Shown: positions 1 to 7,870 of the stretch, piece after piece | How positions within the stretch are numbered: position 1 is the stretch's first letter | Layout of the letters: each line of letters starts with the position of its first letter | Assembly (NCBI RefSeq): GCF_000282595.1 | Contig: NZ_AKIZ01000022.1 | Coordinates: 1-64,000 of the forward strand | Length of the DNA: 64,000 nt | Direction: 5' to 3' | Source: Phyllobacterium sp. YR531 | GTDB lineage: Bacteria > Pseudomonadota > Alphaproteobacteria > Rhizobiales > Rhizobiaceae | Notes under the pieces: model-generated | Told to the model about the DNA's origin: nothing | Databases searched by the model: none | What the model saw: the letters and a program-made list of their open reading frames with translations, nothing else | Program-made: the position numbers and the translations under genes

Positions 1-443
1 ACACGGAAGCTGGTCTGATCATGCGCCAACTTGCCGATCAGGGGCTTAAGGTCCAGTTTATTTCCGGCGATGGCATCGTATCCAACGAACTGGCTTCCAT
101 TGCTGGCGACGCTGTTGCCGGCACGTTGAATACGTTTGGCCCGGACCCCCGTACCAACCCGGCCAACAAGGAACTCGTTGAAAAGTTCCGCGCTCAGGGC
201 TTTGAGCCTGAAGCCTATACGCTTTATTCCTATGCCGCAGCACAGACCATTGCTGCAGCGGCCGCAGCCGCTGGATCGAATGATCCGGAAGCTGTCGCAG
301 CAGCGATCAAGGAAAAAGGCCCATTCAAAACGGTGCTGGGTGATATCGCTTATGACGAGAAGGGCGATCCCAAACTTCCAGGCTATGTTATGTACGAATG
401 GAAGAAGGGTGCAGACGGCAATTACACCTATGTTCAGCAATGA
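1..443 (+). CDS. Branched-chain amino acid ABC transporter substrate-binding protein (3' end)
   Basis: The reading frame is already open at base 3 and gives the last 146 residues of a periplasmic binding protein of the LivJ/LIVBP type. These proteins capture leucine, isoleucine, valine or related amino acids and deliver them to the LivHMGF importer. The family signs are the stretch with [13 protein letters not shown] at the window edge, the alanine-rich helix near [15 protein letters not shown], and the closing strand with [12 protein letters not shown]. The start, signal peptide and any transport partners lie left of the window. A strong hairpin with a T run follows the stop, so this is probably the last gene of its transcript. 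Confidence 0.88.
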   Translation, partial: TEAGLIMRQLADQGLKVQFISGDGIVSNELASIAGDAVAGTLNTFGPDPRTNPANKELVEKFRAQGFEPEAYTLYSYAAAQTIAAAAAAAGSNDPEAVAAAIKEKGPFKTVLGDIAYDEKGDPKLPGYVMYEWKKGADGNYTYVQQ

Positions 444-510
444 TGCCGAGTTGACTGTAAAAGCTGAAACCTCCTGTCAGTCAGGGTAAGCAAACCATTT
501 ACAACTAACC

Positions 511-552
511 AATGTAGGGGTTAGCAGGACTTCTGCCGACCCCTACATTTTT
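511..552 (+). terminator. Rho-independent terminator after the LIV-binding protein
   Basis: An 11-bp perfect stem (511-521 against 539-549) has an inner complementary segment AGCAG/CTGC and is followed by five T residues. It lies 68 bases after the binding-protein stop and touches the last base of the convergent TetR gene, so it may serve both transcripts. Confidence 0.85.
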
Positions 553-1111
553 ACTTCAGGCCTGCCGTCACGGACGAGACGGCTTCCACAAACGGTTCCC
601 GGGATTTTAACACCCGGGCCACCAGCCACGCGCCTTCAAGTGCTATTAGAAATCTTATCGCAAGCTTGCGTGGTTCAGGTTCACCGAAGCGTTCGAAATT
701 CTCGCTGATACAAACGATCCATTTTTCGGTGACTTCTTCAAAAACGCGAGACAACCTTTCAGAAGCAGGAGTGGTGTCCAGCATTACGCTGGCGACAGGG
801 CAACCTAAACTCCAGCCCGAAGCTTCAAAGTTTCGTGCTAAATGCGTGACTATGCCATCTATACCGGCGGCAAGAGTATTAGAATGTGCGAAATATTTTT
901 GCATCAGGTGTGGAAGATACCCGCCTGCATATCGGATAGCCTCCTCCGCAAGCTCTTCCTTTCCGCCAGGGAAATGGAAGTAGAAGGATCCCTTGGGGGC
1001 TTTCGCTTGCTCTATGATTTCCGCGAGGCCAACGCCGTGATAACCGCGCGCCCGGAAGAGAGCGACAGCTGTTTCAATAAAACGACTCTTTGCAGTGGAG
1101 GTTCTGGGCAT
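551..1111 (-). CDS. TetR/AcrR family regulator, YxaF/LmrA-like
   Basis: A 186-residue DNA-binding repressor. The N-terminal TetR HTH covers about residues 5-50, with IETAVALFRARGYHGVGLAEI and the recognition region APKGSFYFHFPGGKEELA. This 'KGSFYFHFPGGKEEL' wording is characteristic of the LmrA/YxaF subgroup. The C-terminal half is the helical ligand pocket. The frame is open 21 codons further upstream to an ATG at 1174, but family alignment favours the ATG at 1111 (MPRTSTAKSRF), which leaves a perfect inverted repeat just upstream as a likely autoregulatory operator. No obvious target gene is adjacent: the upstream neighbour, DUF1127, is far away. The ligand is unknown. Confidence 0.88.
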   Translation of the reverse strand: MPRTSTAKSRFIETAVALFRARGYHGVGLAEIIEQAKAPKGSFYFHFPGGKEELAEEAIRYAGGYLPHLMQKYFAHSNTLAAGIDGIVTHLARNFEASGWSLGCPVASVMLDTTPASERLSRVFEEVTEKWIVCISENFERFGEPEPRKLAIRFLIALEGAWLVARVLKSREPFVEAVSSVTAGLK

Positions 1112-1156
1112 CCCACCATCATAATAGTTGTATGGCGATCGGTCTAGTGCTAGATG

Positions 1157-1178
1157 TACTATGGTGATTGCCATAGTA
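1157..1178. promoter_or_regulatory. Perfect 8-bp inverted repeat, probable TetR operator
   Basis: TACTATGG at 1157-1164 and CCATAGTA at 1171-1178 are exact reverse complements separated by six bases. The site lies 46 bp before the chosen start of the TetR gene, a usual place for a self-controlled repressor site. Confidence 0.6.
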
Positions 1179-1547
1179 TATGCGGAGAACTAATCGTGGC
1201 TTACAACATTGTATCGTCCGCTGCTTGGTGGATAAGAAGCAAAATTGCTAATGGACTTACAAACACTGTGGTGAAAATGAATTCGAACTGGCTCAATGTT
1301 GCCAATCATCCGATTGAGGGCAGCGAGTGGAACGGCCTTGAACCATTAGACTTGTTACGAGGCTGGAAGGGATGTGAAGAACGTCCGGAGGAAGGAAATT
1401 AAATTTCCGACCATTGCATCTAATGCATAGGTGGAATGACGAAGTGTGTCTGTTTTAAACCGATTAAAACGACTATATTCCAACCTATCGAAACGACGCC
1501 GGGGCCAAGGTTGCTGACGTCAGACAGCCCTCAGAAAGGGGATTATC
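1179..1547. other. Intergenic region without a convincing gene
   Basis: This stretch separates the TetR gene from the DUF1127 gene. A short forward frame (1154-1402) runs over the operator and has a low-complexity, family-less translation, so I do not call it. The last 120 bases hold A/T-rich promoter-like sequence (for example TTAAAACGACTATATTCC near 1463) and would carry the DUF1127 promoter. Confidence 0.5.
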
Positions 1548-1694
1548 ATGAACGTAGCACGCTCATTCAATAACTGGCTTAAGTTCCGTCAGACCGTTAC
1601 CGAACTTGACCGAATGTCCAGCCGCGAATTGCGGGATTTAGGTATTGATCGCGCAGACATCCGCACTATTGCCCGCGCGTCGGTTGCCCGCTGA
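1548..1694 (+). CDS. DUF1127 (YjiS-like) small protein
   Basis: A 48-residue arginine-rich protein of the DUF1127 family, abundant in Rhizobiales and Brucella. The family pattern is plain: an N-terminal amphipathic helix (FNNWLKFRQTVTELDRMS), then SSRELRDLGIDRADIRTIAR, where 'L.DLGI.R.DI' is the conserved core. A Shine-Dalgarno AAAGGGG lies seven bases before the ATG. Short DUF1127 proteins in alphaproteobacteria have been linked to RNA turnover and to phosphate or carbon metabolism, but no specific role can be read here. The gene is monocistronic, with its own upstream region. Confidence 0.9.
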   Translation: MNVARSFNNWLKFRQTVTELDRMSSRELRDLGIDRADIRTIARASVAR

Positions 1695-2000
1695 TTATAT
1701 CAATCTAACTCGAACAAGACTGCACGACGCTCGCTTCTACTGCGGGCGTTTTTGCATCCATAAGTGTGTATGTCGATTAAAAATGAATAGCGAGATAAAA
1801 TAGCTATACCGATCGCATATTACGAAGCACTCGCGGAGCGAGGAAACCTTGCAGAAGCTATGCGCGATACCGTTTTTGCAAAGATAATCGGTGAGATTTT
1901 TGTAATAGAGGATGTTGGTCCTGCCGATAGCGCTTCAGCTTTGCATGCCGGTTTTGCCCTCCCAAATTCCATGCTGCTTACGACGCTTACAAGAAGGCTT
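1695..2000. other. Intergenic region with an uncalled open stretch
   Basis: Both strands are partly open here. The forward frame from about 1797 reads an uninterrupted ALAERGNLAEAMRDTVFAK-type helix and continues into antisense of the EthD gene, with no start codon or Shine-Dalgarno before it. It could be a gene remnant, but I cannot assign a family and do not call a CDS. Confidence 0.35.
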
Positions 2001-2327
2001 CTATATCTGTTTGATCTCACCCACTACTTTACTAACCTGAACAAGCGGCACAATATTGGTATATTTTGGCATGTCTGCGTCGATTTCCTCCAGATGCGGT
2101 GTCAGTGCTGACCAGAAAGCATCAATGCTTTCGCAATAAAAGTGGCACATGGCGACAAACGGAGGTTTCGAATCGGGATCTTTCCCGGCTACGCCATGGT
2201 CAATCGTGTAAAATTTACAGGCATCGCCTGCCAGTCTTTGGACGAGTGGCATATGTGTGTCACGATAATATTCATGATCAAAACGACTCTCTACCTCATT
2301 CGGATAAATTACACTTATCTTGAACAT
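2001..2327 (-). CDS. EthD family protein
   Basis: A 108-residue protein of the EthD family (dimeric ferredoxin-like alpha+beta barrel). Family hallmarks are the opening strand MFKISVIYPN, the motif FDHEYYRDTHMPLVQRLAG with the conserved His of 'Y...HMPL', and a C-terminal strand around TNIVPLVQVSKVVGEI. EthD was first described beside the ethyl tert-butyl ether monooxygenase, and relatives are often found next to oxidative catabolic genes. The ATG at 2327 follows GAGAGGTAAT. It stands alone on the minus strand, downstream of a region containing GGTACC-type inverted repeats. Its substrate is unknown. Confidence 0.85.
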   Translation of the reverse strand: MFKISVIYPNEVESRFDHEYYRDTHMPLVQRLAGDACKFYTIDHGVAGKDPDSKPPFVAMCHFYCESIDAFWSALTPHLEEIDADMPKYTNIVPLVQVSKVVGEIKQI

Positions 2328-2340
2328 GTATTACCTCTCA

Positions 2341-2379
2341 ACGTACCAGCTAAGAAACCCAACATACCATTTGGTACGT
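2341..2379. promoter_or_regulatory. Nested inverted repeats upstream of the EthD gene
   Basis: Two overlapping inverted repeats sit 14-52 bp before the EthD start: ACGTACC (2341-2347) with GGTACGT (2373-2379), and TACCA (2365-2369) with TGGTA (2372-2376). The position fits an operator for a regulator of this gene; which one cannot be said. Confidence 0.4.
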
Positions 2380-2455
2380 CCTCTCCACGCCGATGATTTG
2401 CATAGTTGCCATCAGATAATAAATGATACGGCCGTACCGCAAAGTATTGCGGGAT

Positions 2456-2920
2456 CTACGAGCTAATGCTTCTGCGCAATCTTTCGGATTGATCTGTCTG
2501 CATAGTAGTGACTTCATTCATGAATTTCAGTATCAGCTTCATCTCAGTGATTGAGTAATTTTCCAAAAGTGCAGCTCCAGCCTCGAAGATTGGAAGGTAC
2601 GCCCGTTGTATCAGCGCATCTGTTTTGGTGGCTGCAGCTACCATAACCTTGCGCCGATCGTTTGCATCTGATTGCCGCTGGACAAAACCGCGTTTCTCGA
2701 GCCTGTCGATTAAGGTTGTGACCGCGGCGGGTGTCAGATTGACGGCCTTTGCAATCACGCTAGCTGATTGAGGACCGTAACTGACCATACTGAGGCAACG
2801 CCTTTCGGGGCCGCTCAGTTCATATATCTCACCCACTGCACTATCAAAATCTTCAACTGAATCCTGCCATTGCGAAATTGCAAATCCGAGTGTTCTTACC
2901 AGGTCCTCGCGAGAGGTCAT
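2456..2920 (-). CDS. MarR family transcriptional regulator
   Basis: A 154-residue winged-helix repressor. The MarR core reads as helix-turn-helix ASVIAKAVNLTPAAVTTLID followed by the wing with RLEKRGFVQRQSDANDRRKV, whose 'D.R...V' ending is the family signature. The dimer helices are at both ends. A TTG at 2953 would add eleven residues; the ATG at 2920 (MTSREDLVRTLG) gives a normal MarR length. It is transcribed divergently from the FAD monooxygenase, and three phased ATATC-like repeats lie between them, so it probably controls that gene in response to an aromatic substrate. Confidence 0.88.
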   Translation of the reverse strand: MTSREDLVRTLGFAISQWQDSVEDFDSAVGEIYELSGPERRCLSMVSYGPQSASVIAKAVNLTPAAVTTLIDRLEKRGFVQRQSDANDRRKVMVAAATKTDALIQRAYLPIFEAGAALLENYSITEMKLILKFMNEVTTMQTDQSERLRRSISS

Positions 2921-2959
2921 TGACAGTTCTTTCGATTTTCGTATTATCAGCAAATCGTT

Positions 2960-2983
2960 ATATCAAAATATCGAGGTATCGTC
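2960..2983. promoter_or_regulatory. Three 8-bp phased ATATC/GTATC repeats
   Basis: ATATCAAA, ATATCGAG and GTATCGTC follow each other without a gap immediately before the ATG of the monooxygenase gene. They lie between the divergent MarR and monooxygenase starts and are a candidate regulator contact site. Confidence 0.4.
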
Positions 2984-2984
2984 A

Positions 2985-4190
2985 ATGACTGCCATCGACG
3001 GATCGGGCATTGCTGTGTGCGGTGCTGGGATTGCTGGACTGGTTTTGGCAATCCGATTGAGGGAATTGGGTTACTCGCCAACCGTGTTCGAGGAACGAAC
3101 TTCCGAATCCGTGCAGGAGGAGGGTGAGTTCCTGACTTTAGCGCCCAACGGAATGAACGGTTTGCGCGCGATTGATTGTTACGATGACGTTCTCGATGTC
3201 GGCATCGATACAATGGGTATCGAGCTGCTGAATGCACGTGGAAAATCGCTTATTATTGCTGATCAAAGCGATCATGCTCAGCTGTTCGGCGCACCAAGTA
3301 TTACGTTGCGTCGCGGTAAGCTGACGGCAATTTTACTGAAGAAAGTCGATGCTTGTGGAATACCAATTCGATTTGGCTGTCGCGTAAGCAACGTTGAAAA
3401 CGGAGCGGATGGAGCGACAGTACAATTTGAGAATGGTGATGTCTTTCACGCAACATGGGTGGTTGCTGCTGATGGATTGCGATCAGCAGTACGACAGAGT
3501 GTTTTTCCAGAATATCCTGTGCCACGTTTCACTGGAGTGATAGGAACAGGAGGCGTCGTCGACGCTAATGTGCCCTCGACAGGCGGACTAATGAGGATGA
3601 CATTTGGACGACAAGCCTTCTTCGGTTATATCAAGGATAATGCGGGGCCAGTTCACTGGTTTAATTCCTACTTTGCCGAACAAGCGGGCAATGGCAGGCA
3701 AACCAACCCTGAAAAATTTGCCGCTTTCATTCGTGGTCTTCACACAGGCGATCCTGCTCCAAATGCACTGATCCTTGAACATGTCGGCAGAATTGATCGA
3801 TCCTATCCGATATTCGATATGCCTGTTCTCCCGCGCTGGTGGAAAGATCGCGTCATCCTGATAGGTGATGCTGCCCATGCGGTGGGGCCCCATGCTGGCC
3901 AAGGAGCTTCAATGGCGATTGAAGACTCGATTGTGCTCGCTGCATGCTTGAATAATAAAACCGAGCTTAAGCATACTTTCCGACAGTTTGAAAATCTCCG
4001 TCGTGATCGCATCAACCGGGTGGTTGAGATAACGGCCCGAAACAGATCACAAAAGGGTCCGACAACATGGCTCGGTCATCTCGTGCGAGATCTCATCCTG
4101 CCGATTTTCGTGCGAATGGGAATTCGCCAAGGACGTAAACTCTTCAGCTACCGTGTCGATATCCACCCATTGTCGAAAGCCATGTTTTAA
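2985..4190 (+). CDS. FAD-dependent aromatic monooxygenase (PHBH fold)
   Basis: A 401-residue flavoprotein hydroxylase of the p-hydroxybenzoate/salicylate hydroxylase group, expected to use NAD(P)H, FAD and O2. The dinucleotide motif GAGIAGL (residues 13-19) is near the N-terminus with the acidic residue ending the next strand (TVFEE). The second FAD motif is at about residue 292 (VILIGDAAHAVGPHAGQG), and the helix IEDSIVLAACL follows. The length is usual for the family. It is translated from the first ATG after the regulator intergenic region, and the next gene starts 17 bp later, so the two are probably cotranscribed. The actual substrate cannot be read from sequence. Confidence 0.88.
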   Translation: MTAIDGSGIAVCGAGIAGLVLAIRLRELGYSPTVFEERTSESVQEEGEFLTLAPNGMNGLRAIDCYDDVLDVGIDTMGIELLNARGKSLIIADQSDHAQLFGAPSITLRRGKLTAILLKKVDACGIPIRFGCRVSNVENGADGATVQFENGDVFHATWVVAADGLRSAVRQSVFPEYPVPRFTGVIGTGGVVDANVPSTGGLMRMTFGRQAFFGYIKDNAGPVHWFNSYFAEQAGNGRQTNPEKFAAFIRGLHTGDPAPNALILEHVGRIDRSYPIFDMPVLPRWWKDRVILIGDAAHAVGPHAGQGASMAIEDSIVLAACLNNKTELKHTFRQFENLRRDRINRVVEITARNRSQKGPTTWLGHLVRDLILPIFVRMGIRQGRKLFSYRVDIHPLSKAMF

Positions 4191-4207
4191 ATGAAAGGAT
4201 TCTGATC

Positions 4208-4834
4208 TTGTCCAACCTTGGCTATAATCCCAAAATCGATGCCTATCTTGAAAAAACAGAGCCTTTTGCTAAGCCAATCTTTATCCATATACGCACCCTT
4301 CTACACTCGATCTGTCCGGAGATTGTCGAAGAGATGAAATGGGGTATTCCCCATTTTGACTATCACGGCGAAATGATGTGCATCTTCGCTGCGTACAAAA
4401 AACATTGCTCTTTCAGCTTCTGGAAAGATTCGTTGATGAGTGACGCGCGGCTTCAAGCGAATTCGCACTTGCCGGCAATCAATCGCTTCATGGGTAAGCT
4501 AACCAGTATCAAGAATCTGCCGGAAGATACAGAACTCGTTGATTGGATCAGAGAGGCAATGGCGCTCAATGAGCAAGGCGTAAAATTGCCGCCGCGAAAG
4601 TCCGAGGGGGCACCGAAAATGATCGAGGTTCATGAGGCGTTTTCGGCTGCGCTTTCCAGCAATCCACATGCAAAATTGATATTTGAAAGCAAGTCACCGT
4701 CCTTCCGAAAGGATTACAATTCCTGGATCGGCGAGGCAAAGACAGACGCGACCCGAAACAAGAGGATTGAGGCTGCGATCGAGTGGATTGCAGATGGAAA
4801 AAGCCGCTTCTGGAAATATAGCAAATCTGGCTGA
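4208..4834 (+). CDS. YdeI/OmpD-associated family protein with DUF1801-like domain
   Basis: A 208-residue protein. The first ~120 residues match the DUF1801 fold, with IEEMKWGIPHF-like wording (here VEEMKWGIPHFDYHGEMM) and CSFSFWKDSLM; the C-terminal ~70 residues resemble the YdeI/OmdA helical repeat (AHEAF..FESKSPSFRKDYNSWIGEAK, ending with DGKSRFWKY). The start is TTG at 4208, supported by AAAGGA seven bases upstream; no in-frame ATG would keep the domain intact. It lies 17 bp downstream of the monooxygenase and likely shares its transcript. Function of the family is not established; DUF1801 folds resemble iron-sulphur scaffold or frataxin-like proteins. Confidence 0.82.
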   Translation: MSNLGYNPKIDAYLEKTEPFAKPIFIHIRTLLHSICPEIVEEMKWGIPHFDYHGEMMCIFAAYKKHCSFSFWKDSLMSDARLQANSHLPAINRFMGKLTSIKNLPEDTELVDWIREAMALNEQGVKLPPRKSEGAPKMIEVHEAFSAALSSNPHAKLIFESKSPSFRKDYNSWIGEAKTDATRNKRIEAAIEWIADGKSRFWKYSKSG

Positions 4835-4857
4835 TCAGCATGCATCAGAGAGAGTGA

Positions 4858-6069
4858 TTATGATGAGCTGAGAAACCCGACGACATCCACGGGTCTGTCA
4901 AACCCCCTCAAGGAGTGATTGCCAAATGCAGTGCATTCTATGGAGGCTCTCGAAGCAAGGTCGCAACTCATCAGCAATATTGCACCAAGATCCTTGGCAA
5001 GCGCCTGAAGACGTGCAGCGCGATTGACCGGAGAGCCTATAATTGTAAACGAAAATCTGCCGGCAGAGCCGATATTGCCGTGAACGACCTCGCCAATATC
5101 AATCCCTATTCGAGCACGAAGTTTGGGCAGATTATTTCGTGACGAACTATCGTTCAAACTGTCCAGTGCCCTTAGCCCTTCCAATGCGGCATTTATCGCG
5201 GTGGCACATTGCACGTCTTCATTGGCGGGATTGGTAATTGGAAAAAACATGACAACGCCGTCGCCAACATAGCCGGACACCTGTCCTCCGGCCCTTGATA
5301 AGGGTCTCGTGACAGTTTCGAAGAACAAGTTGAGATTGCTGATAAGCGACTGGGGAGCGAGCCCCTCCGTCATATGTGTAAAATCCACCAGATCACAGAA
5401 AAGAACTATAGCGCGAATTTCATCGACATCGCCAAGACCAACTCTTCCATCAAGCATGGCAGTGGCAGCATCGCTGCCGAGGTAAGTCTGAAGTAGCGTG
5501 CGAGCCGCAGAGGCGTTTAAACGGGCGCCTAAAGCCAGCGCAAAAACTGGTGTAATAAGGTGGAGAAGGTCGATGTCTGATGGTTTAAAGCCATCGGGTT
5601 CGTTTGTAATGAACAAGCTCATCACATCATCAAAAAAACCGATTGTGACGTCCGGTTCGAGGTGGTTTGCGAAAGCAATCGCATCAGTTTCTTGCCCTAC
5701 CAGAACCGATGCAAATTGAGTGTTTTTGGCATTGAGGCGAAGCGTGGTCACGTCCTCTTCCAGCATGCTGGAGAAAATATCGGTAGAACGCTCGTTATTA
5801 CCTCTACCTGAGGCATCTCTGTGCCATCGTACTCGATGCAAATCCGCCTCGGGGTCAACAACGTCACAGGCAATTTCAATGGTGGAAACGTTCACACCTG
5901 CATCTGATAAGGAGGTTCCCAGAAGTGCCACGATCTCATTATCAGTCAGCCCATTGAGGGAGGCTTTGACAAGGTTCTGACTGATCTGCAGAAAAAAATT
6001 AGTCAAATAGCTGGACTTAAGTTGTTCGTTCCGAAAACGTGCAGGTTCTTCGGTCTTGCTGATTGCCAT
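4858..6069 (-). CDS. Class III adenylate/guanylate cyclase, soluble
   Basis: A 403-residue protein ending in a class III nucleotide cyclase catalytic domain (about residues 215-403). The metal-binding aspartates are visible: D226 in FCDLVDF and D270 in YVGDGVVMFF. Further family motifs are RIGIDIGEVVHGNIGS and FTIIGSPVNRAARL. The N-terminal ~200 residues have no membrane helix and look like a GAF-type sensory region seen in many alphaproteobacterial cyclases. Likely product is cAMP from ATP, but the nucleotide is not proven. It is transcribed alone, convergent with the YdeI-like gene, and the ATG at 6069 is preceded by GGATG. Confidence 0.85.
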   Translation of the reverse strand: MAISKTEEPARFRNEQLKSSYLTNFFLQISQNLVKASLNGLTDNEIVALLGTSLSDAGVNVSTIEIACDVVDPEADLHRVRWHRDASGRGNNERSTDIFSSMLEEDVTTLRLNAKNTQFASVLVGQETDAIAFANHLEPDVTIGFFDDVMSLFITNEPDGFKPSDIDLLHLITPVFALALGARLNASAARTLLQTYLGSDAATAMLDGRVGLGDVDEIRAIVLFCDLVDFTHMTEGLAPQSLISNLNLFFETVTRPLSRAGGQVSGYVGDGVVMFFPITNPANEDVQCATAINAALEGLRALDSLNDSSSRNNLPKLRARIGIDIGEVVHGNIGSAGRFSFTIIGSPVNRAARLQALAKDLGAILLMSCDLASRASIECTAFGNHSLRGFDRPVDVVGFLSSS

Positions 6070-6200
6070 TTGTAATCATCCGGTCTTACACATTCGAAAA
6101 AAGACATTCGATGGTGCTGGAGTAATCTGATTTGAAACAAAACACGATTTCCTTCCAGCATCATCAGGACTCAGGGCAAAATACCAGCACAGACGAGAGT

Positions 6201-7067
6201 TCAGTTCGCATAATATTGGGGTTGGTTCAAATCGTCAAAAAGCGTCGCCCCAGTTGGCGCCCAACCAAGTATTGAGCGAGTACGATTATTGGACGCTGCC
6301 ATATTGCCCGCCGCCATATTTGCAAACCAGCCAAAGTGCTCGCGTGGCCGGGATTCAACTGGCAAGCCAAGATTATGTCCTATTACTTCGGCGATCGTCT
6401 TGAACGGAACGGCTTCCTCGGTAACGGCATGGTAGACGCTCTCCGTGCAACCACTTTCAATCACCAAACGATAGACTCGCGCTGCATCCAAACGATGAAC
6501 GCCAGACCAACAATTAAGTCCGTCATCCGGATATGCGGAAACGCCTGTGGCGCGTGCGAGGTGGATGACAATCGGAATGAATCCGTAATCGCCGATGCCA
6601 TGAACGGACGGGGCAAGCCGAACAGTTGTTGAGCGGATGCCTTTTTCTGCAAGCGTCCTCGCGGCGGCTTCAGATTTCCTTGGTGATGCCGGATTTGGAA
6701 GGTCAAACTCAGTCGCACCTTTTGGCAGACCCGATAAGCCCGAAGTTACGATGAGTGGCCGCTTTGATCCTGCGAGTGCACGTCCCAGAACTCCAATCGC
6801 CCGTTCGTCTTGCGCCGCGTTCTCCGCAAATTTCGAGAAGTCGTGATTGAACGCAGTGTGAATTACTGCTTCAGCCGCAACTGCGGCATCATGCAAGATC
6901 TCAAGGTCGTCAAGCGTACCTTGAATAATTTTCGAACCCATGGCGATCAGACCAGCGGCCTTGTCGGCTGAGCGGGCAAGCCCGGTGACCCGATAACCCG
7001 CAAGGATCAAATCTTCGACGATGGCAGACCCAACCCAACCTGTCGCTCCCGTAACAAATACGTGCAT
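6201..7067 (-). CDS. NAD(P)-dependent epimerase/dehydratase family oxidoreductase
   Basis: A 288-residue extended/atypical SDR. The Rossmann motif TGATGWVGSAIV is right at the start (residues 6-17), followed by GYRVTGLARSADKA, and a catalytic-type region with SGLSGLPKGAT. The C-terminal part IRSTTVRLAPSVHGIGDYGF is shared with plant-reductase-like epimerases found in many soil bacteria. The ATG at 7067 follows GGAG; an upstream in-frame start would add fourteen unsupported residues. It lies 60 bp downstream of the O-methyltransferase on the same strand, so the pair probably form an operon facing the divergent TetR gene. Confidence 0.87.
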   Translation of the reverse strand: MHVFVTGATGWVGSAIVEDLILAGYRVTGLARSADKAAGLIAMGSKIIQGTLDDLEILHDAAVAAEAVIHTAFNHDFSKFAENAAQDERAIGVLGRALAGSKRPLIVTSGLSGLPKGATEFDLPNPASPRKSEAAARTLAEKGIRSTTVRLAPSVHGIGDYGFIPIVIHLARATGVSAYPDDGLNCWSGVHRLDAARVYRLVIESGCTESVYHAVTEEAVPFKTIAEVIGHNLGLPVESRPREHFGWFANMAAGNMAASNNRTRSILGWAPTGATLFDDLNQPQYYAN

Positions 7068-7127
7068 TATAAATCTCCATCGTTGGCCATAGTCTTCGAG
7101 ACGGCCCATGTCGGTTAGTCGGAAAGC

Positions 7128-7784
7128 TCAGGCGGTGCGCATCGACAGTTCGATATTATCGGGGAAAGAAGTCGAGAGATAACCATTGTCAGGCGAGCGG
7201 ACGTGATCAAGATATTCTGGACAATAGTCAGCGTCGTCCGCGATTATCAGTGCGCCGGGGCGCAGGCGGCACTCAACCAGCGCTAGGATTTCTGTATAGA
7301 GAGACTTTGCGCCATCCAGAAGCACCAGATCAATAGTTTCAGGAAGATTGGTGCTTAGCGTATTGAGAGCATCTCCCTCTCGTATTTCAACGAGATTGGC
7401 GAGGCCGGCATCTGCCAGGTGTTGGTTCGCGCGAGTGACTTTTAAGCTCTCGAATTCGCTACTGATCAGACGACCACCACCATTGTCCCGCAACGCGGCA
7501 GCGAGATAAAGGGTCGAAATACCAAACGAGGTTCCAAATTCCACGATATTCCTTGCGCCGCCACTTCGGGCCAACATGTAGAGTAGTTCGCCCGTTTGCC
7601 GTGAGACGGGGAGCCACAGGTCCTTGAGACGCCCATAGAAATCGCGATACTCGGTTTTGCTGCGCATAAGGCGCGCACGCTCGTTTTGAGACAGTTCGGC
7701 TATGGTGGGGCTCGTGGCTTTCTCTGCTTCATCGAACAGCCGGTCAAGAAGATGTGCGAATGGCGTTGTCGTCAGAGTGTTCAT
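7128..7784 (-). CDS. Class I SAM-dependent O-methyltransferase
   Basis: A 218-residue member of the O-methyltransferase family 3 (CCoAOMT/COMT-like). SAM motif I is IVEFGTSFGISTLYLAAAL, the acidic loop LISSEFESLK, and the metal/catalytic region IDLVLLDGAKSLYTEIL and IIADDADYCPEYL. Such enzymes methylate catechols or related hydroxyls. The start ATG at 7784 has AGGA at a good distance; the upstream ATG at 7808 lacks one. It precedes the epimerase gene in the same direction and is divergent from a TetR regulator, which suggests an inducible detoxification or modification operon. Confidence 0.86.
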   Translation of the reverse strand: MNTLTTTPFAHLLDRLFDEAEKATSPTIAELSQNERARLMRSKTEYRDFYGRLKDLWLPVSRQTGELLYMLARSGGARNIVEFGTSFGISTLYLAAALRDNGGGRLISSEFESLKVTRANQHLADAGLANLVEIREGDALNTLSTNLPETIDLVLLDGAKSLYTEILALVECRLRPGALIIADDADYCPEYLDHVRSPDNGYLSTSFPDNIELSMRTA

Positions 7785-7826
7785 CTCAGATCCTTCATTG
7801 TGCAACATTGCGCTGACGGAAAAATA

Positions 7827-7853
7827 CGATTAATTCGTCGCATTTGCTAATCG
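7827..7853. promoter_or_regulatory. Inverted repeat in the O-methyltransferase/TetR divergent promoter
   Basis: CGATTA (7827-7832) and TAATCG (7848-7853) are exact reverse complements 15 bp apart, centred between the two divergent genes and close to both starts. It is a plausible TetR operator, though the short arms make chance possible. Confidence 0.35.
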
Positions 7854-7870
7854 CATTGAGGAACAAGAAA

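Noticed and set aside
1154-1402. Forward 82-residue ORF over the TetR operator
   Set aside because: It starts inside the inverted repeat, lacks a Shine-Dalgarno and its translation resembles no protein.
1797-2000. Open forward stretch with ALAERGNLAEAMRD wording
   Set aside because: It could be a remnant of a chaperone-like protein but has no start and runs into antisense of EthD; support is insufficient.
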